Assembly: GCF_000503895.1 (NCBI RefSeq)
Contig: NC_022997.1
Location: forward strand, 2,295,820-2,359,819
Reading direction: 5' to 3'
Length of the DNA: 64,000 nt
Source of the DNA: Hyphomicrobium nitrativorans NL23
Lineage (GTDB): Bacteria; Pseudomonadota; Alphaproteobacteria; Rhizobiales; Hyphomicrobiaceae
The notes beneath the pieces are model-generated. The model saw only the letters and a program-made list of their open reading frames with translations. It had not been told where the DNA came from and made no database searches. Below, piece after piece: positions 19,958 through 30,003 of this stretch (positions are counted from its first letter, which is position 1; each line of letters starts with the position of its first letter). A program made the translations under genes and the position numbers.

Positions 19958-20770
19958 TCAGGGAACGTACAAATGGTTCACGGGCCCCTGCCCGCTGCCG
20001 ATTTCGAGATTGCGCGCCGTGTCGATCGCGCCCCAGACATAATCTTTCGCGTCACGCACGGCAGTTGGAAGCGCGTGCCCTTTCGCCAATCCGGCGGCGA
20101 TTGCGGCCGCAAGCGTGCAGCCGGTGCCGTGTGTATTGCGCGTTACGATGCGCGGCTTGGAAAAGCGCAGCGAGCCCGCACCGAACACGAGAATATCGGT
20201 GGCCTCATCGCCGTCGGCGTGTCCCCCCTTCACGAGCACGGCCTTCGGACCGAGCGCGAGGAGAGCACGCCCCTGCGCTTCCATCTCGTCGAGCGACGCG
20301 GCGGGCGCGGAATTCAGGAGACATGCGGCTTCCTTGATGTTCGGCGTCACGATGTCGGCGAGCGGGATCAGGCGCGTCCGGACCGCTTCTACGGCGTCGG
20401 GCTGAAGCAGCACGTCACCGCTCGTCGCGATCATCACGGGATCGACCACCAGCGGCACGCTCTGAAACGCGCTGAGCCCATTCACGACGGTGTCGACCGT
20501 CGCGCGATCGGCGAGCATTCCGGTCTTGATCGCGCGCACGCGAAGATCGGATGCCACGGAGGCCATCTGCGCCGCGATGATCGCGGACGGCAGCGTCATG
20601 ACATCCTGCACGCCCTGCGTGTTCTGCGCGGTAATCGCCGTGATCACGGACGCGCCGTAGACGCCGAGCACAGTGAACGTCTTGAGATCGGCCTGGATGC
20701 CCGCGCCGCCCGAGCAATCCGAGCCCGCGACGGTGAGCGCAATGGCAGGTGAGGTGCCAGCGTCCGCCAT
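19958..20770 (-). CDS. thiD: Hydroxymethylpyrimidine/phosphomethylpyrimidine kinase
   Basis: A 270-residue ribokinase-fold kinase that phosphorylates HMP and HMP-P in thiamine synthesis. Motifs: AGSDCSGGAGIQADLKTF at the N-terminus, VLVKGGHADG, and the C-terminal anion hole NTHGTGCT. The ATG lies 4 bases after the ccdA stop. It is the last gene of the tkt-pgk-ccdA-thiD run; transketolase, the first gene, needs the product cofactor thiamine diphosphate. Confidence 0.95.
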   Translation of the reverse strand: MADAGTSPAIALTVAGSDCSGGAGIQADLKTFTVLGVYGASVITAITAQNTQGVQDVMTLPSAIIAAQMASVASDLRVRAIKTGMLADRATVDTVVNGLSAFQSVPLVVDPVMIATSGDVLLQPDAVEAVRTRLIPLADIVTPNIKEAACLLNSAPAASLDEMEAQGRALLALGPKAVLVKGGHADGDEATDILVFGAGSLRFSKPRIVTRNTHGTGCTLAAAIAAGLAKGHALPTAVRDAKDYVWGAIDTARNLEIGSGQGPVNHLYVP

Positions 20771-20774
20771 GGTC

Positions 20775-21587
20775 TCAGTTTCCGCGCTGGAAGTTTCTGA
20801 GATCCTGCTGGAGCTGCTCCGGCGTCGCCATTTCCTCGATGCGCGCGAGCCCTGGGAAGGTCTCGATCATCCAGAGTCCGAGCGCCTGGATCGAGAACCA
20901 GTCGACCACGTTGAGGAATGCGATGCCGGTGAGGATCAGGATCACGCCCATGATCTTCTCCATGAGGCCGAGGTGGCGGCGGAAGCGCTGCATGAACGAG
21001 AGGAACGGGCGGATCGCGACCGCGGCCAGAATGAACGGAATGCCGAGCCCGAGCGAATAAACGGCCAGTAGCCGCACCCCTGCCCCGAGGCTCGCTTCGC
21101 TTGCCGCGAGCGCCAGCACGGCTGCAAGAATGGGCCCGATGCACGGCGTCCATCCGAACGCGAACGCGAGCCCGATGACGTAGGCGCCGAGCAAGCTCGC
21201 GCCCTGCTGCTCGGCCTGGTAGCGCCGCTCCACCAAGAGGAAAGGAATGCGTACGACGCCGAGGAAGTGCAGGCCGAAAACGATGATCACAAGGCCCGCC
21301 GCAAACGCGAGCTCCATGCGCCACGTCTGGATCAATTGCCCAGCGAGCGACGCGCTTGCACCGAGCGCGATGAAGACCGTCGTGAACCCAAGAACGAAAA
21401 AGACGGAGGCGAGCACGACGCGCCGCCACACCTCGCGCGGCACGCCCTCCTTGTGGGAAAGCTGATCGAACGTTGTGCCGCCGAGATAGCCGAGATAAGG
21501 CGGCACCAGCGGCAGCACGCAGGGGCTGAGGAAGCTCACCAGCCCCGCAAGCCCGACACCGAGATAAAGATGGAGTTCCCCGAGCAT
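20775..21587 (-). CDS. ccdA: Cytochrome c biogenesis protein CcdA
   Basis: A 270-residue inner-membrane thiol-disulfide transporter of the DsbD-gamma/CcdA family. It passes reducing equivalents from cytosolic thioredoxin to periplasmic thiol proteins. Six to seven spans are visible, with the redox cysteines in paired motifs: LSPCVLPLVPPYL in span 1 and GWTPCIGPIL in span 4. It lies 18 bases after pgk and 4 before thiD. The substrate thioredoxin-like protein is not in the window. Confidence 0.92.
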   Translation of the reverse strand: MLGELHLYLGVGLAGLVSFLSPCVLPLVPPYLGYLGGTTFDQLSHKEGVPREVWRRVVLASVFFVLGFTTVFIALGASASLAGQLIQTWRMELAFAAGLVIIVFGLHFLGVVRIPFLLVERRYQAEQQGASLLGAYVIGLAFAFGWTPCIGPILAAVLALAASEASLGAGVRLLAVYSLGLGIPFILAAVAIRPFLSFMQRFRRHLGLMEKIMGVILILTGIAFLNVVDWFSIQALGLWMIETFPGLARIEEMATPEQLQQDLRNFQRGN

Positions 21588-21605
21588 CGGCCTCGTTCGC
21601 TTTCC

Positions 21606-22805
21606 TTACCGCGCGAGCGCGGCCACGCCCGGAAGCTCCCGTCCCTCAAGCCATTCGAGGAACGCGCCACCGGCGCTGGAAACATAGGTGAAATCGCCCG
21701 TGACGCCAGCTGTGTTCAACGCCGCAACCGTATCCCCGCCACCGGCGACCGACACCAGCGTGCCCGCGCGCGTGCGCTCAGCGGCATGCTTGGCGAGCGC
21801 GAACGTGCCATCCCCGAAGGGATCGATCTCGAACGCGCCGAGGGGGCCGTTCCAAAGCAGCGTCTCGCAACGCGAAAGCACGTCTACATAGTGATCGACC
21901 GTCTTCGGGCCGACATCGAGGATCATGGTCGCGGGCGGAACGTCGATGGTGAGCACGGTTTTGTGCGGCGCGCCGGCTTCAAACTTGTCCGCCACGACGA
22001 GATCCTGCGGCAGCACGATCTCGCAGCTCCGGGATTTCGCCGCGTGCATGATCTCGTGCACGGTGTCGATCAGGTTCGGCTCCGCGAGCGAACGCCCGAT
22101 CTCGACGCCACCGGCGAGCAGGAACGTGTTGGCCATGCCGCCGCCGATGATCAGCTTATCGACCTTCGCCGAGAGATTGGTGAGGACTGGAATTTTCGTG
22201 GACACTTTTGCGCCGCCGACGATGGCCGCAACCGGGCGCTTCGGATTGTCGAGCGCAGCACGCAGAGCGCCGATCTCTTCCATCATCAGTGGCCCGGCAT
22301 AGGACGGCAAGAGATGCGTGATGCCCTCGGTGGACGCATGCGCGCGGTGCGCGGCCGAGAACGCATCGTTGACGAAGAGATCGCCGAGCGCCGCGAACGC
22401 TTTGGCGACCTCCGGATCGTTCTTCGTTTCGCCCGCATGGAAGCGGGTGTTTTCGAGCACCAGGATGCCGCCGTTCTGAAGCGCGGCAACGGCGGCTTGA
22501 GCAGCCTCCCCGATGCTGTCGGACGCAAAGGCGACGGGCTGCCCGACGAGCGTCTGGAGCGCTTCCGCGACGGCTGCGAGCGAGTTCTCCTTGTCCGGCC
22601 CGCCCTTCGGACGGCCGAAGTGTGAGAGCACGATCACGCGCGCATCGCGCCGGGCGAGATCCTTGACGCCCGGCACGATCCGTTCGAGACGCGTCGCGTC
22701 CGTCACGGCGCCGTCTTTCGTCGGCACGTTGAGATCGCAGCGCACGAGCACGCGCTTTCCCGAGATGTCGAGCCCGTCGGTGGTCCTGAGCTTGTCGAGG
22801 TTCAT
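21606..22805 (-). CDS. pgk: Phosphoglycerate kinase
   Basis: A 399-residue glycolytic/gluconeogenic enzyme interconverting 1,3-bisphosphoglycerate and 3-phosphoglycerate. Motifs: VLVRCDLNVPTKDG, SHFGRPKGG, the central GGAKVSTKI, and VAGGGDTVAALN near the C-terminus. The ATG lies 9 bases after the tkt stop. The gap gene that often sits between tkt and pgk in alphaproteobacteria is absent here. Confidence 0.97.
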   Translation of the reverse strand: MNLDKLRTTDGLDISGKRVLVRCDLNVPTKDGAVTDATRLERIVPGVKDLARRDARVIVLSHFGRPKGGPDKENSLAAVAEALQTLVGQPVAFASDSIGEAAQAAVAALQNGGILVLENTRFHAGETKNDPEVAKAFAALGDLFVNDAFSAAHRAHASTEGITHLLPSYAGPLMMEEIGALRAALDNPKRPVAAIVGGAKVSTKIPVLTNLSAKVDKLIIGGGMANTFLLAGGVEIGRSLAEPNLIDTVHEIMHAAKSRSCEIVLPQDLVVADKFEAGAPHKTVLTIDVPPATMILDVGPKTVDHYVDVLSRCETLLWNGPLGAFEIDPFGDGTFALAKHAAERTRAGTLVSVAGGGDTVAALNTAGVTGDFTYVSSAGGAFLEWLEGRELPGVAALAR

Positions 22806-22814
22806 TGGCTCCCC

Positions 22815-24839
22815 TTACGCCTTCTTGGCAGCAGCGGCCACGTTGCGCGCGGCCTCCGCCACCCGCCCGGACGTCACGCCAAAATGCTGGAACAGCTTGG
22901 GCGCGGGCGCCGACGCGCCGAAATCCGAAAGGCCGATGAAGCGGTCGCCGGGACGCAGCCACTCGTGCCACCCCTGCGCGACGGCGGCTTCCACCGCGAC
23001 GCGCGGCGCATCGCCCAGCACCTCGTCGCGATACGCCTGATCCTGTGCGCGGAACAGCTCGAACGACGGCATTGACACGACGGCGGCGCCAATCCCGTCC
23101 TTGGCAAGAGTTGCAGCAGCCTCGACCGCAAGCCCGACTTCCGATCCCGAAGCCAGCAGCGTGACGTCCCGCTTGGCGCCACCGCTCAAAACGTAAGCGC
23201 CCTTCGCGGAGAGATTGGCACCGACGCCGCCCTGGCGCACGAACTTCGGCACGGCCTGACGCGTGAGAGCGAGAATGGACGGTCTCTTCTCCTGTCCGAG
23301 CGCGATCTCCCAGGCTTCCGCAGTTTCCAGCGCATCGGCGGGGCGCAGCACGAGAAGGTTCGGGATGGCGCGGAGTGCCGCGAGATGCTCGATGGGCTGG
23401 TGCGTCGGCCCGTCTTCTCCGAGACCGATGGAATCGTGCGTCATCACGTAGACGACGCGCTGGCCCATCAGCGCCGAAAGCCGGATCGACGGGCGGCAGT
23501 AATCCGTGAAGACGAGGAACGTTGCGCCATAGGGGATGAACCCGCCGTGCAGCGCGATGCCGTTCATCGCCGCCGCCATGCCGTGCTCGCGCACGCCGTA
23601 ATGGATGTAGTTGCCCGCAAAGCTCCCCGGCGCGACGGCCGTGTGATGCTTCGTGCGCGTGCCGTTCGAGGGCGTGAGATCCGCCGAGCCCCCGAGCAGC
23701 TCGGGCAGCGCGGGCACCAGGTGTTCGAGCGTGAGCTGCGACCAGACGCGCGTCGCCCGCTTCGTCTCGTCGGCCGCGAACTGCGCCTTGGCGGCGGCAA
23801 TCGCATCGGCAAGCGCACCTTTTCGCGAGGCGGCGGCGGGCGCGTCGAGCAGCGCTTTGGATTCCGGCGACGCTTTAGCGAAGCGCGCCTTCCACGCCGC
23901 GTTTTCGTCTGCGCCGCGCGCACCCAGCGCGCGCCACGCGCCGAGGATTGCGTCCGGAATCTCGAACGGCGCCGCGCTCCAGCCGAGCTTTTCGCGCGTC
24001 CCCGCAATTTCCTCGACGCCCAGCGGCTCGCCGTGCGTGGAGGATTTGCCAGCCTTCGTCGGCGCGCCGTAGCCGATCACGGTGCGGCACGCGATGAGCC
24101 ACGGCTTCGAGGCGTCCGCCCGCGCGGTCTTGAGGGCCGCCGAAATCGCCGCCGGGTCGTGGCCGTCGATGCGGAGCGTGTTCCAGCCCGAAGCCGCGAA
24201 GCGCGCAACCTGATCGTCGGAGACGGAGAGATCCGTCGGGCCGTCGATGGAAATCGAGTTGTCGTCCCACATCACGATCAGCCGTCCGAGGCCGAGATGC
24301 CCGGCGAGCGAGATCGCCTCGTGGCTGATGCCCTCCATCAGGCAGCCGTCGCCCGCGAGGCAATAGATGCGGTGATCGACGAGATCGTCGCCGAGGCGCG
24401 CGTTCAAAAGACGCTCCGCGAGCGCCATGCCGACGGCGTTCGCGATGCCCTGCCCGAGCGGGCCCGTCGTGGTTTCGATACCGGCCGCGTGGCCGAATTC
24501 GGGATGGCCCGCCGTTTTCGAGCCGAGCTGGCGGAAGTTTTCGAGCTGCCCGATGTCCATCCCCGGATAGCCCGTGAGATAGAGCAGCGAGTAAAGCAGC
24601 ATCGAGCCGTGTCCGGCCGAGAGCACGAACCGGTCGCGGTCGGGCCAGTCGGGATCGGCGGGATCGAAGCGGAGCGCCTCGGTGAACAGCACGGTCGCCA
24701 CGTCCGCCATGCCCATCGGCATGCCGGGATGGCCCGAATTCGCCTTCTGCACGGCGTCCATGGCGAGCGCGCGAATCGCATTCGCCATGTCCCGCGTGCC
24801 GGCTGAAGCCCCCGGTTTCGTGTCTTGCGCCTCGCCCAT
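22815..24839 (-). CDS. tkt: Transketolase
   Basis: A 674-residue thiamine-diphosphate enzyme of the pentose phosphate and Calvin-type rearrangements. I chose the ATG at 24839 (MGEAQDTKPG) because a GGAAGGAA ribosome site lies just upstream; an ATG 54 bases earlier gives an unlikely leader. Motifs: NSGHPGMPMGMADVA, the diphosphate-binding GDGCLMEGISHEA, and the pyrimidine-domain EHGMAAAMNGIALHGG. It leads the tkt-pgk-ccdA-thiD run. Confidence 0.97.
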   Translation of the reverse strand: MGEAQDTKPGASAGTRDMANAIRALAMDAVQKANSGHPGMPMGMADVATVLFTEALRFDPADPDWPDRDRFVLSAGHGSMLLYSLLYLTGYPGMDIGQLENFRQLGSKTAGHPEFGHAAGIETTTGPLGQGIANAVGMALAERLLNARLGDDLVDHRIYCLAGDGCLMEGISHEAISLAGHLGLGRLIVMWDDNSISIDGPTDLSVSDDQVARFAASGWNTLRIDGHDPAAISAALKTARADASKPWLIACRTVIGYGAPTKAGKSSTHGEPLGVEEIAGTREKLGWSAAPFEIPDAILGAWRALGARGADENAAWKARFAKASPESKALLDAPAAASRKGALADAIAAAKAQFAADETKRATRVWSQLTLEHLVPALPELLGGSADLTPSNGTRTKHHTAVAPGSFAGNYIHYGVREHGMAAAMNGIALHGGFIPYGATFLVFTDYCRPSIRLSALMGQRVVYVMTHDSIGLGEDGPTHQPIEHLAALRAIPNLLVLRPADALETAEAWEIALGQEKRPSILALTRQAVPKFVRQGGVGANLSAKGAYVLSGGAKRDVTLLASGSEVGLAVEAAATLAKDGIGAAVVSMPSFELFRAQDQAYRDEVLGDAPRVAVEAAVAQGWHEWLRPGDRFIGLSDFGASAPAPKLFQHFGVTSGRVAEAARNVAAAAKKA

Positions 24840-25206
24840 GCTCGCCCGTTCCTTCCAGAGTCCCCGGCCACCCGCCGGTGTGTTGCGGGACATTTAACGG
24901 CCGGGGAGCCCCCCGTCTACCGCGCCGAACCGCGCGCGCCAGAGCGGCGCACAGGGCAAGACGGCCCGGAAAAGTACTTTCCGCGCCAAGCGCTTCGCAA
25001 TCGAGCGGCGCACCCGGGCGGGGTTGCCCGCTCGCGAAAACGTCGCAAATCCACAAGTCGCAAGGCCCCGTATCGATTGGAGAGCGGCGCAATAGCGCTG
25101 GAAACTAAACCCGCTGACCCAACTGGGCGTGCCCGCTGGGTTCGGCTATGGTCGCGCTTCGGAAGGGCACGCACCGGCGTTCGCCCGGTGAAACGCCAAG
25201 AGGACC
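24840..25206. other. Intergenic region between divergent tkt and the ECF sigma gene
   Basis: No gene seen. It must hold both promoters. I looked for the TGATCC/TAAGA-type promoter expected for an RpoE-ChrR autoregulated operon and did not find a convincing match. A GAGGA ribosome site (about 25200) precedes the sigma gene. Confidence 0.4.
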
Positions 25207-25740
25207 ATGGCTGATCTCCTGCAACGGGTGGCCGCGAACCGGGACGTCGAGGCCTTCAGGATGCTCTTCCAGACCTACGCCCCCCGCGTCAAATCCTACA
25301 TGATGCGCCAGGGCGCGGACCCGAACACCGCCGAGGAACTGGCTCAGGAAACCTTGCTCACCGTCTGGCGCAAGGCCGGTCTCTATTCCGGCGACAAGGG
25401 CAGCGCCACGACCTGGATCTTCACCATCGCCCGCAACCTCAGGATCGACCGTCTGCGCCGCGAGGTGGCCTGGCAGCCCCTTCCCGACGACATCGAGGAG
25501 GAGGCGTCTGCCGATCCCGCACCCGACGAGATCGTCTCCGAGCACGAGCGCCGCGACCGTGTGCAGGCCGTACTGGCCGATCTCCCGGCCGACCAGGCCG
25601 AAGTCGTGACGCTGGCCTACGTGGAAGGCCTCTCCCATAGCGAAATCGCCGCGCGGCTCGGACTGCCGCTCGGCACCGTGAAATCCCGGATGCGGCTCGC
25701 CTATCAGAAAATTCGCGGCGAGCTTGAGGTACTCAAATAG
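25207..25740 (+). CDS. ECF sigma factor, RpoE/ChrR group
   Basis: A 177-residue extracytoplasmic-function sigma factor. Region 2 (about 15-85) includes AEELAQETLLTVWRKAGLY and TWIFTIARNLRIDRLRRE; region 4 (about 115-170) includes [37 protein letters not shown]. It abuts the gene for a ChrR-type zinc anti-sigma factor, whose start follows its stop directly. In Rhodobacter the pair answers singlet oxygen; the same signal here is inference. Confidence 0.92.
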   Translation: MADLLQRVAANRDVEAFRMLFQTYAPRVKSYMMRQGADPNTAEELAQETLLTVWRKAGLYSGDKGSATTWIFTIARNLRIDRLRREVAWQPLPDDIEEEASADPAPDEIVSEHERRDRVQAVLADLPADQAEVVTLAYVEGLSHSEIAARLGLPLGTVKSRMRLAYQKIRGELEVLK

Positions 25741-26382
25741 ATGACGACGATTACCCATCACCCCGACATCTCGACGCTGATGTGCTGTGCGGCCGGCAGC
25801 CAGCCGGAGGCGTTCGCCGCCGTCGTCGCCTCCCACCTCGCGCTCTGCCCGGAGTGCCGGGCGGAAGTCCGCCATATGCAGGAAATCGGCGTGGCGCTGT
25901 TCGATAAGCTCGAACCCGTTCCGGTGTCCTGCCAGCCGCCCGTGGTCGCCATGCGGGCGGGGGAAGCCGACGTTGGCAGCTCACCGGCCGACCGCGAAGC
26001 GATTGCCGATATCTGCAAAACTGGCGTACCCATGCCGCTCGCCAAGCACGTCGGCTGCTGTCTGCACGACGTTCCGTGGCAGACGGTGGCGCCCGGCATC
26101 GCCACCTACACCATTCCGCTGTCGAAGGGCTGCTGCGGAACCTTGAAGCTCGTGATGGTTCAGCCGGGGATCGCGCTGCCAAAGCACGGCCACGAGGGCG
26201 CGGAGCTGACGCTCGTTCTTACGGGCAGCTACACCGACGAGATCGGCACATTCCGCCCCGGAGACGTCGCGGACCTCGACGAGGAAGTGACCCACAAACC
26301 CGTCGCCTGCCCGCGCGACGGCTGCGTGTGTCTGACGGCGAGTTATCGCGAGATGCCGTTGGCGGCGAAATCGCCCGATTAG
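25741..26382 (+). CDS. chrR: ChrR-type zinc-binding cupin anti-sigma factor
   Basis: A 213-residue cytosolic anti-sigma factor. The N-terminal zinc anti-sigma domain has H32-x3-C36-x2-C39 (HLALCPEC), plus an HH pair at 6-7 that can give the fourth ligand. The C-terminal cupin (about 105-205) carries metal-site residues in KHGHEGAELTLVLTG and a later His (THKP). In Rhodobacter sphaeroides the N-terminal domain holds RpoE and the cupin is needed for the singlet-oxygen response. Its stop overlaps the kdsA stop on the other strand. Confidence 0.9.
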   Translation: MTTITHHPDISTLMCCAAGSQPEAFAAVVASHLALCPECRAEVRHMQEIGVALFDKLEPVPVSCQPPVVAMRAGEADVGSSPADREAIADICKTGVPMPLAKHVGCCLHDVPWQTVAPGIATYTIPLSKGCCGTLKLVMVQPGIALPKHGHEGAELTLVLTGSYTDEIGTFRPGDVADLDEEVTHKPVACPRDGCVCLTASYREMPLAAKSPD

Positions 26383-27236
26383 CTGGCGACACGCGCCTTC
26401 GCCAGCGCGTCGAACGCCATCAATTCGCGCATCAAAGGCTCGAAATCGCGGATTGGCAGCATGTTCGGCCCGTCGGACGGTGCGTGATCGGGATCCTGGT
26501 GCGTCTCGATGAAGAGCCCCGCAACGCCGACCGCCACCGCCGCCCGCGCCAGCACCGGCACGAAACGCCGGTCGCCCCCCGAGCTGCCGCCAAGCCCGCC
26601 GGGCTGCTGGACGGCATGAGTTGCATCGAAAATCACCGGCGCACCCGTCTCCGCCATCTGCGGAAGCCCGCGCATGTCGACGACGAGCGTGTTGTAGCCG
26701 AACGAGGCGCCCCGCTCGGTCAAGAGCACGTTGGGATTGCCGGAGCCCACGACCTTGGCGAGAACGTTCTTCATGTCCCAGGGCGCGAGAAATTGCCCCT
26801 TCTTCACCTTCACCACCCGGCCGGTCTTTGCGGCCGCGACCAGAAGATCCGTCTGGCGGCAAAGAAAGGCCGGGATCTGCAGCACGTCGGCGACCTCCGC
26901 CACGTGCGCGCACTGCTCCGGCTCGTGCACGTCCGTCACGATGGGAAGCCCCAGCTTTTCGCGGATCTCGGCGAACACCGGGATCGCGGCGTCGAGGCCG
27001 ATCCCGCGTTTTCCGCCAAGCGACGTGCGGTTCGCCTTGTCGAAGCTCGACTTGTAGACGAGCCCGAGCCCCAGCCGCGCTGCGATCTCCTTCAGCGCGC
27101 CTGCCATTTCGAGCGCGTGCGCGCGGCTCTCCATCTGGCACGGTCCCGCGAACACCATGAGCGGCGCGGAATTGGAGACAGTCAGCGCGCCGATGGACAC
27201 GCTCGTGTTGGGTTTCAGAGCATCTTGCTGGGTCAT
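26379..27236 (-). CDS. kdsA: 3-deoxy-8-phosphooctulonate (KDO-8-P) synthase
   Basis: A 285-residue TIM-barrel aldolase condensing arabinose-5-phosphate and phosphoenolpyruvate to KDO-8-phosphate, a lipopolysaccharide inner-core precursor. Motifs: [29 protein letters not shown] and [17 protein letters not shown] [13 protein letters not shown], with DGPNMLPI near the C-terminus. It is convergent with chrR, sharing 4 bases, and divergent from trpG. Confidence 0.96.
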   Translation of the reverse strand: MTQQDALKPNTSVSIGALTVSNSAPLMVFAGPCQMESRAHALEMAGALKEIAARLGLGLVYKSSFDKANRTSLGGKRGIGLDAAIPVFAEIREKLGLPIVTDVHEPEQCAHVAEVADVLQIPAFLCRQTDLLVAAAKTGRVVKVKKGQFLAPWDMKNVLAKVVGSGNPNVLLTERGASFGYNTLVVDMRGLPQMAETGAPVIFDATHAVQQPGGLGGSSGGDRRFVPVLARAAVAVGVAGLFIETHQDPDHAPSDGPNMLPIRDFEPLMRELMAFDALAKARVAS

Positions 27237-27256
27237 GCGGCCCTTATACGCCCCCC

Positions 27257-27305
27257 TGTCATCCCGGCCAAGTGGAGCGCAGCGAAACGCAGCGCCGGGA
27301 TGACA
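27257..27305. repeat. GTCATCCCGG-type dispersed repeat, copy 3 (short form)
   Basis: A 49-base element with inverted ends TGTCATCCCGG and CCGGGATGACA, 20 bases upstream of the kdsA start. Unlike the other copies it lies between divergent genes, where it would be in the kdsA leader or promoter. Confidence 0.8.
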
Positions 27306-27415
27306 GAGGGGGGGATGCGGGCGCCGGGGCTGGCGAATGCTTGACGCTTTGGGCCCCGGTTCCTACACCCAACGGACGTCCCGTCTGCCGCCCGACATCC
27401 CGCGCGAGGCCCCTA

Positions 27416-28030
27416 ATGCTTGTCCTGATCGATAACTACGACAGCTTCACCTACAACCTCGTGCATTTCCTGGGCGAACTCGGCACCGCCTCCGAAGTCA
27501 TCCGCAACGACAAGACGACGGCCGACGCGGTCCTCGAAATGAAGCCCAAAGCCATCGTGCTCTCGCCCGGCCCCTGCACGCCGAACGAAGCGGGCGTGTG
27601 CCTCGACCTCATCGAGAAGGGCGCCGGAAAGGTGCCGCTTCTCGGTGTCTGCCTCGGGCACCAGTCCATCGGGCAGGCCTACGGCGGCAAGGTGATCCGC
27701 GCGCCGCTGCCGATGCACGGCAAGCTCTCGCAGATCCGCCACACCGACAAAGGCGTGTTCAAAGGCCTGCCGCAGCCGGTGGAAGTGACGCGTTATCACT
27801 CGCTCATCGTCGAGCGCGAGACGCTGCCCGATTGCCTGGAAATCACAGCCGAGACCGACGACGGCATCATCATGGGGCTTCAGCATAAGACGCACCCCGT
27901 TCACGGCGTGCAGTTCCACCCCGAGAGCATCGCCTCCCAAAAAGGCCACGCCCTGCTTGCGAATTTTCTGGAGCTGGCAGGTCTCGATCCCCGGCGCATC
28001 GACACGCCGCGTCCGCGCAACGCCGCCTGA
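27416..28030 (+). CDS. trpG: Anthranilate synthase glutamine amidotransferase component
   Basis: A 204-residue class I amidotransferase supplying ammonia to TrpE for anthranilate synthesis. I chose the ATG at 27416 ([20 protein letters not shown]), the conserved family N-terminus; the longer frame runs into the repeat upstream. The catalytic triad is visible: Cys in [15 protein letters not shown], then His and Glu in [10 protein letters not shown]. trpD follows by 15 bases. trpE is not in the window. A dual role in folate (PabA) is possible. Confidence 0.95.
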   Translation: MLVLIDNYDSFTYNLVHFLGELGTASEVIRNDKTTADAVLEMKPKAIVLSPGPCTPNEAGVCLDLIEKGAGKVPLLGVCLGHQSIGQAYGGKVIRAPLPMHGKLSQIRHTDKGVFKGLPQPVEVTRYHSLIVERETLPDCLEITAETDDGIIMGLQHKTHPVHGVQFHPESIASQKGHALLANFLELAGLDPRRIDTPRPRNAA

Positions 28031-28045
28031 GCCAACGGGATCACA

Positions 28046-29071
28046 ATGACCACCGCATCCGGCATCAAATCCCTCCTACAGGCGCTCGCGAGCGGTCGCC
28101 CCCTCACCGCGGACGAAGCGGCCCATGCCGTCGACGTGCTGACCAACGAGGCGACGCCCGCTCAGATGGGCGCGTTCCTGATGGGCCTGCGCGTGCGCGG
28201 CGAGACCGTGGACGAAATCACCGGCGCGGCGCGGACGCTGCGCGCCAAGATGATGCCGGTCACGGTCGCGCCCGGCGCCATCGACATCGTCGGCACCGGC
28301 GGCGACGGCCACTGCACCTTCAACGTCTCGACGGGCGCCGCCATTGTGGCTGCGGGCGCGGGGCTCAAGGTCGCCAAGCACGGCAACCGCTCGGTGTCGT
28401 CGCTTTCGGGTGCCTCCGACGTGCTCTCCGCGCTGGGCGTGAAGCTCGATTGCGGAACGGATGCGATTGTCCGCGCCGTGGACGACGCGGGCGTCGGCTT
28501 CCTCTGGGCGCCTGCCCATCACCCGGCCATGAAGGCATGGGCCGCAGCACGCGGCGATCTCGGCATTCGCACGCTCTTCAACCTGCTCGGGCCGATCTGC
28601 AATCCCGCAGGCGTCAAGCATCACGTGCTTGGCGTGTTCGCGCCCGAATGGGTTCAACCGATTGCGGCGGTGCTCCGCGCCCTGGGCTCGGAACGTGCGT
28701 GGGTCGTGCACGGGCATGACGGCCTCGACGAACTCTCGACCACCGGGCCGACGACGGTGGCCGAATTGAAGGACGGCGCAATCACGACCTTCGAGGTGAC
28801 TCCGGAAGACGCGGGCCTCCCGCGCGCGACGCTTGCCGACCTGAAGGGCGGCGATGGCGCGCATAACGCCGAGGCGCTCCGCAGCCTTCTCGCCGGCGAT
28901 CCGGGCCCCTATCGCGATATCGTCGTGTTCAACACGGCCGCCGCCCTTATCGTGGCGGGACGTGCGGCGTCTCTCGCCGAAGGTGCGGCGCTCGCAGCGG
29001 ATGCCATTCAGTCCGGCCGCGCCGCCCGGGCGCTCGAACGCCTCGTCGCAATCAGCAATAATGCGGGCTGA
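28046..29071 (+). CDS. trpD: Anthranilate phosphoribosyltransferase
   Basis: A 341-residue enzyme joining anthranilate and PRPP. Motifs: the PRPP-binding GTGGDGHCTFNVSTGAA, KHGNRSVSSLSGASDVL, and the substrate-site HHPAMK and RTLFNLLGPICNP segments. It sits in the trpG-trpD-trpC run, 128 bases before trpC. Confidence 0.97.
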   Translation: MTTASGIKSLLQALASGRPLTADEAAHAVDVLTNEATPAQMGAFLMGLRVRGETVDEITGAARTLRAKMMPVTVAPGAIDIVGTGGDGHCTFNVSTGAAIVAAGAGLKVAKHGNRSVSSLSGASDVLSALGVKLDCGTDAIVRAVDDAGVGFLWAPAHHPAMKAWAAARGDLGIRTLFNLLGPICNPAGVKHHVLGVFAPEWVQPIAAVLRALGSERAWVVHGHDGLDELSTTGPTTVAELKDGAITTFEVTPEDAGLPRATLADLKGGDGAHNAEALRSLLAGDPGPYRDIVVFNTAAALIVAGRAASLAEGAALAADAIQSGRAARALERLVAISNNAG

Positions 29072-29199
29072 CGGTACGAAATTCGCGTGAGTCTTCATGC
29101 GCCGCGCGTTCATCATGCCGCCAGCTCCGCGATCTCGCGAGCTTGACCGCTGCCGTCCAGGCCGGTAGCTACCTTCCCTTCCCTGACATAAATTGAGCC

Positions 29200-30003
29200 A
29201 TGTCCGATATTCTCGAATCCATCACCCGCTATAAGCGCGAGGAAGTCGCAGCCGCGCAGGCAAAGTTGCCGCTGCAGGTCTTGGCGGAGTATGCCCGCAG
29301 CGCCCCGCGCGTGCGCTCCTTTACGGCCGCCCTCGAAGCCAAGCACAAGGCCGGTCAAACCGCGCTGATCGCGGAGATCAAGAAGGCGTCGCCTTCGAAG
29401 GGCCTGATCCGCGCCGATTTCGATCCGCCCGCGCTCGCGCGCGCCTACGAAGCGGGCGGGGCAGCGTGTCTCTCGATCCTGACCGACGGCCCCTCGTTTC
29501 AGGGCGCACCCGAATATCTCACCGACGCGCGCGCGGAAGTTGCCCTCCCCGTGCTGCGCAAGGATTTCATGATCGACACCTATCAGGTCGTCGAAGCGCG
29601 TGCGTGGGGCGCGGATTGCATCCTGATCATCATGGCGGAAGTGGGCGATGCCATCGCGGCCGATCTCGCCGCCGCCGCCCGCGATTGGGGCATGGATGCC
29701 ATCGTCGAGGTTCATGACGCTGCCGAGCTCGACCGCGCCTTGAAACTCGATTGCCGCCTCATCGGCATCAACAATCGCAACTTGAAAACCTTCGAAACCA
29801 CGCTCGCAACGACCGAAGAGCTGGCTCCGCGCGTACCGAAGGATCGGATCGTCATCGGCGAGAGCGGCATCTTCACGCCCGCCGACATCGCGCGACTGAA
29901 GCGCGTTGGAGTCGAAACCTTCCTCGTGGGCGAAAGCTTGATGCGCCAGGCCGACGTCCAGGCCGCAACAGAGACCCTGCTCGCGCCGGAGATCACATCA
30001 TGA
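29200..30003 (+). CDS. trpC: Indole-3-glycerol-phosphate synthase
   Basis: A 267-residue TIM barrel closing the indole ring in tryptophan synthesis. Motifs: [11 protein letters not shown] near residue 60, [23 protein letters not shown] and [11 protein letters not shown] near the C-terminus. It is monofunctional (no TrpF fusion). Its stop overlaps the moaC start, so tryptophan and molybdopterin genes are co-translated, as in many Rhizobiales. Confidence 0.97.
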   Translation: MSDILESITRYKREEVAAAQAKLPLQVLAEYARSAPRVRSFTAALEAKHKAGQTALIAEIKKASPSKGLIRADFDPPALARAYEAGGAACLSILTDGPSFQGAPEYLTDARAEVALPVLRKDFMIDTYQVVEARAWGADCILIIMAEVGDAIAADLAAAARDWGMDAIVEVHDAAELDRALKLDCRLIGINNRNLKTFETTLATTEELAPRVPKDRIVIGESGIFTPADIARLKRVGVETFLVGESLMRQADVQAATETLLAPEITS

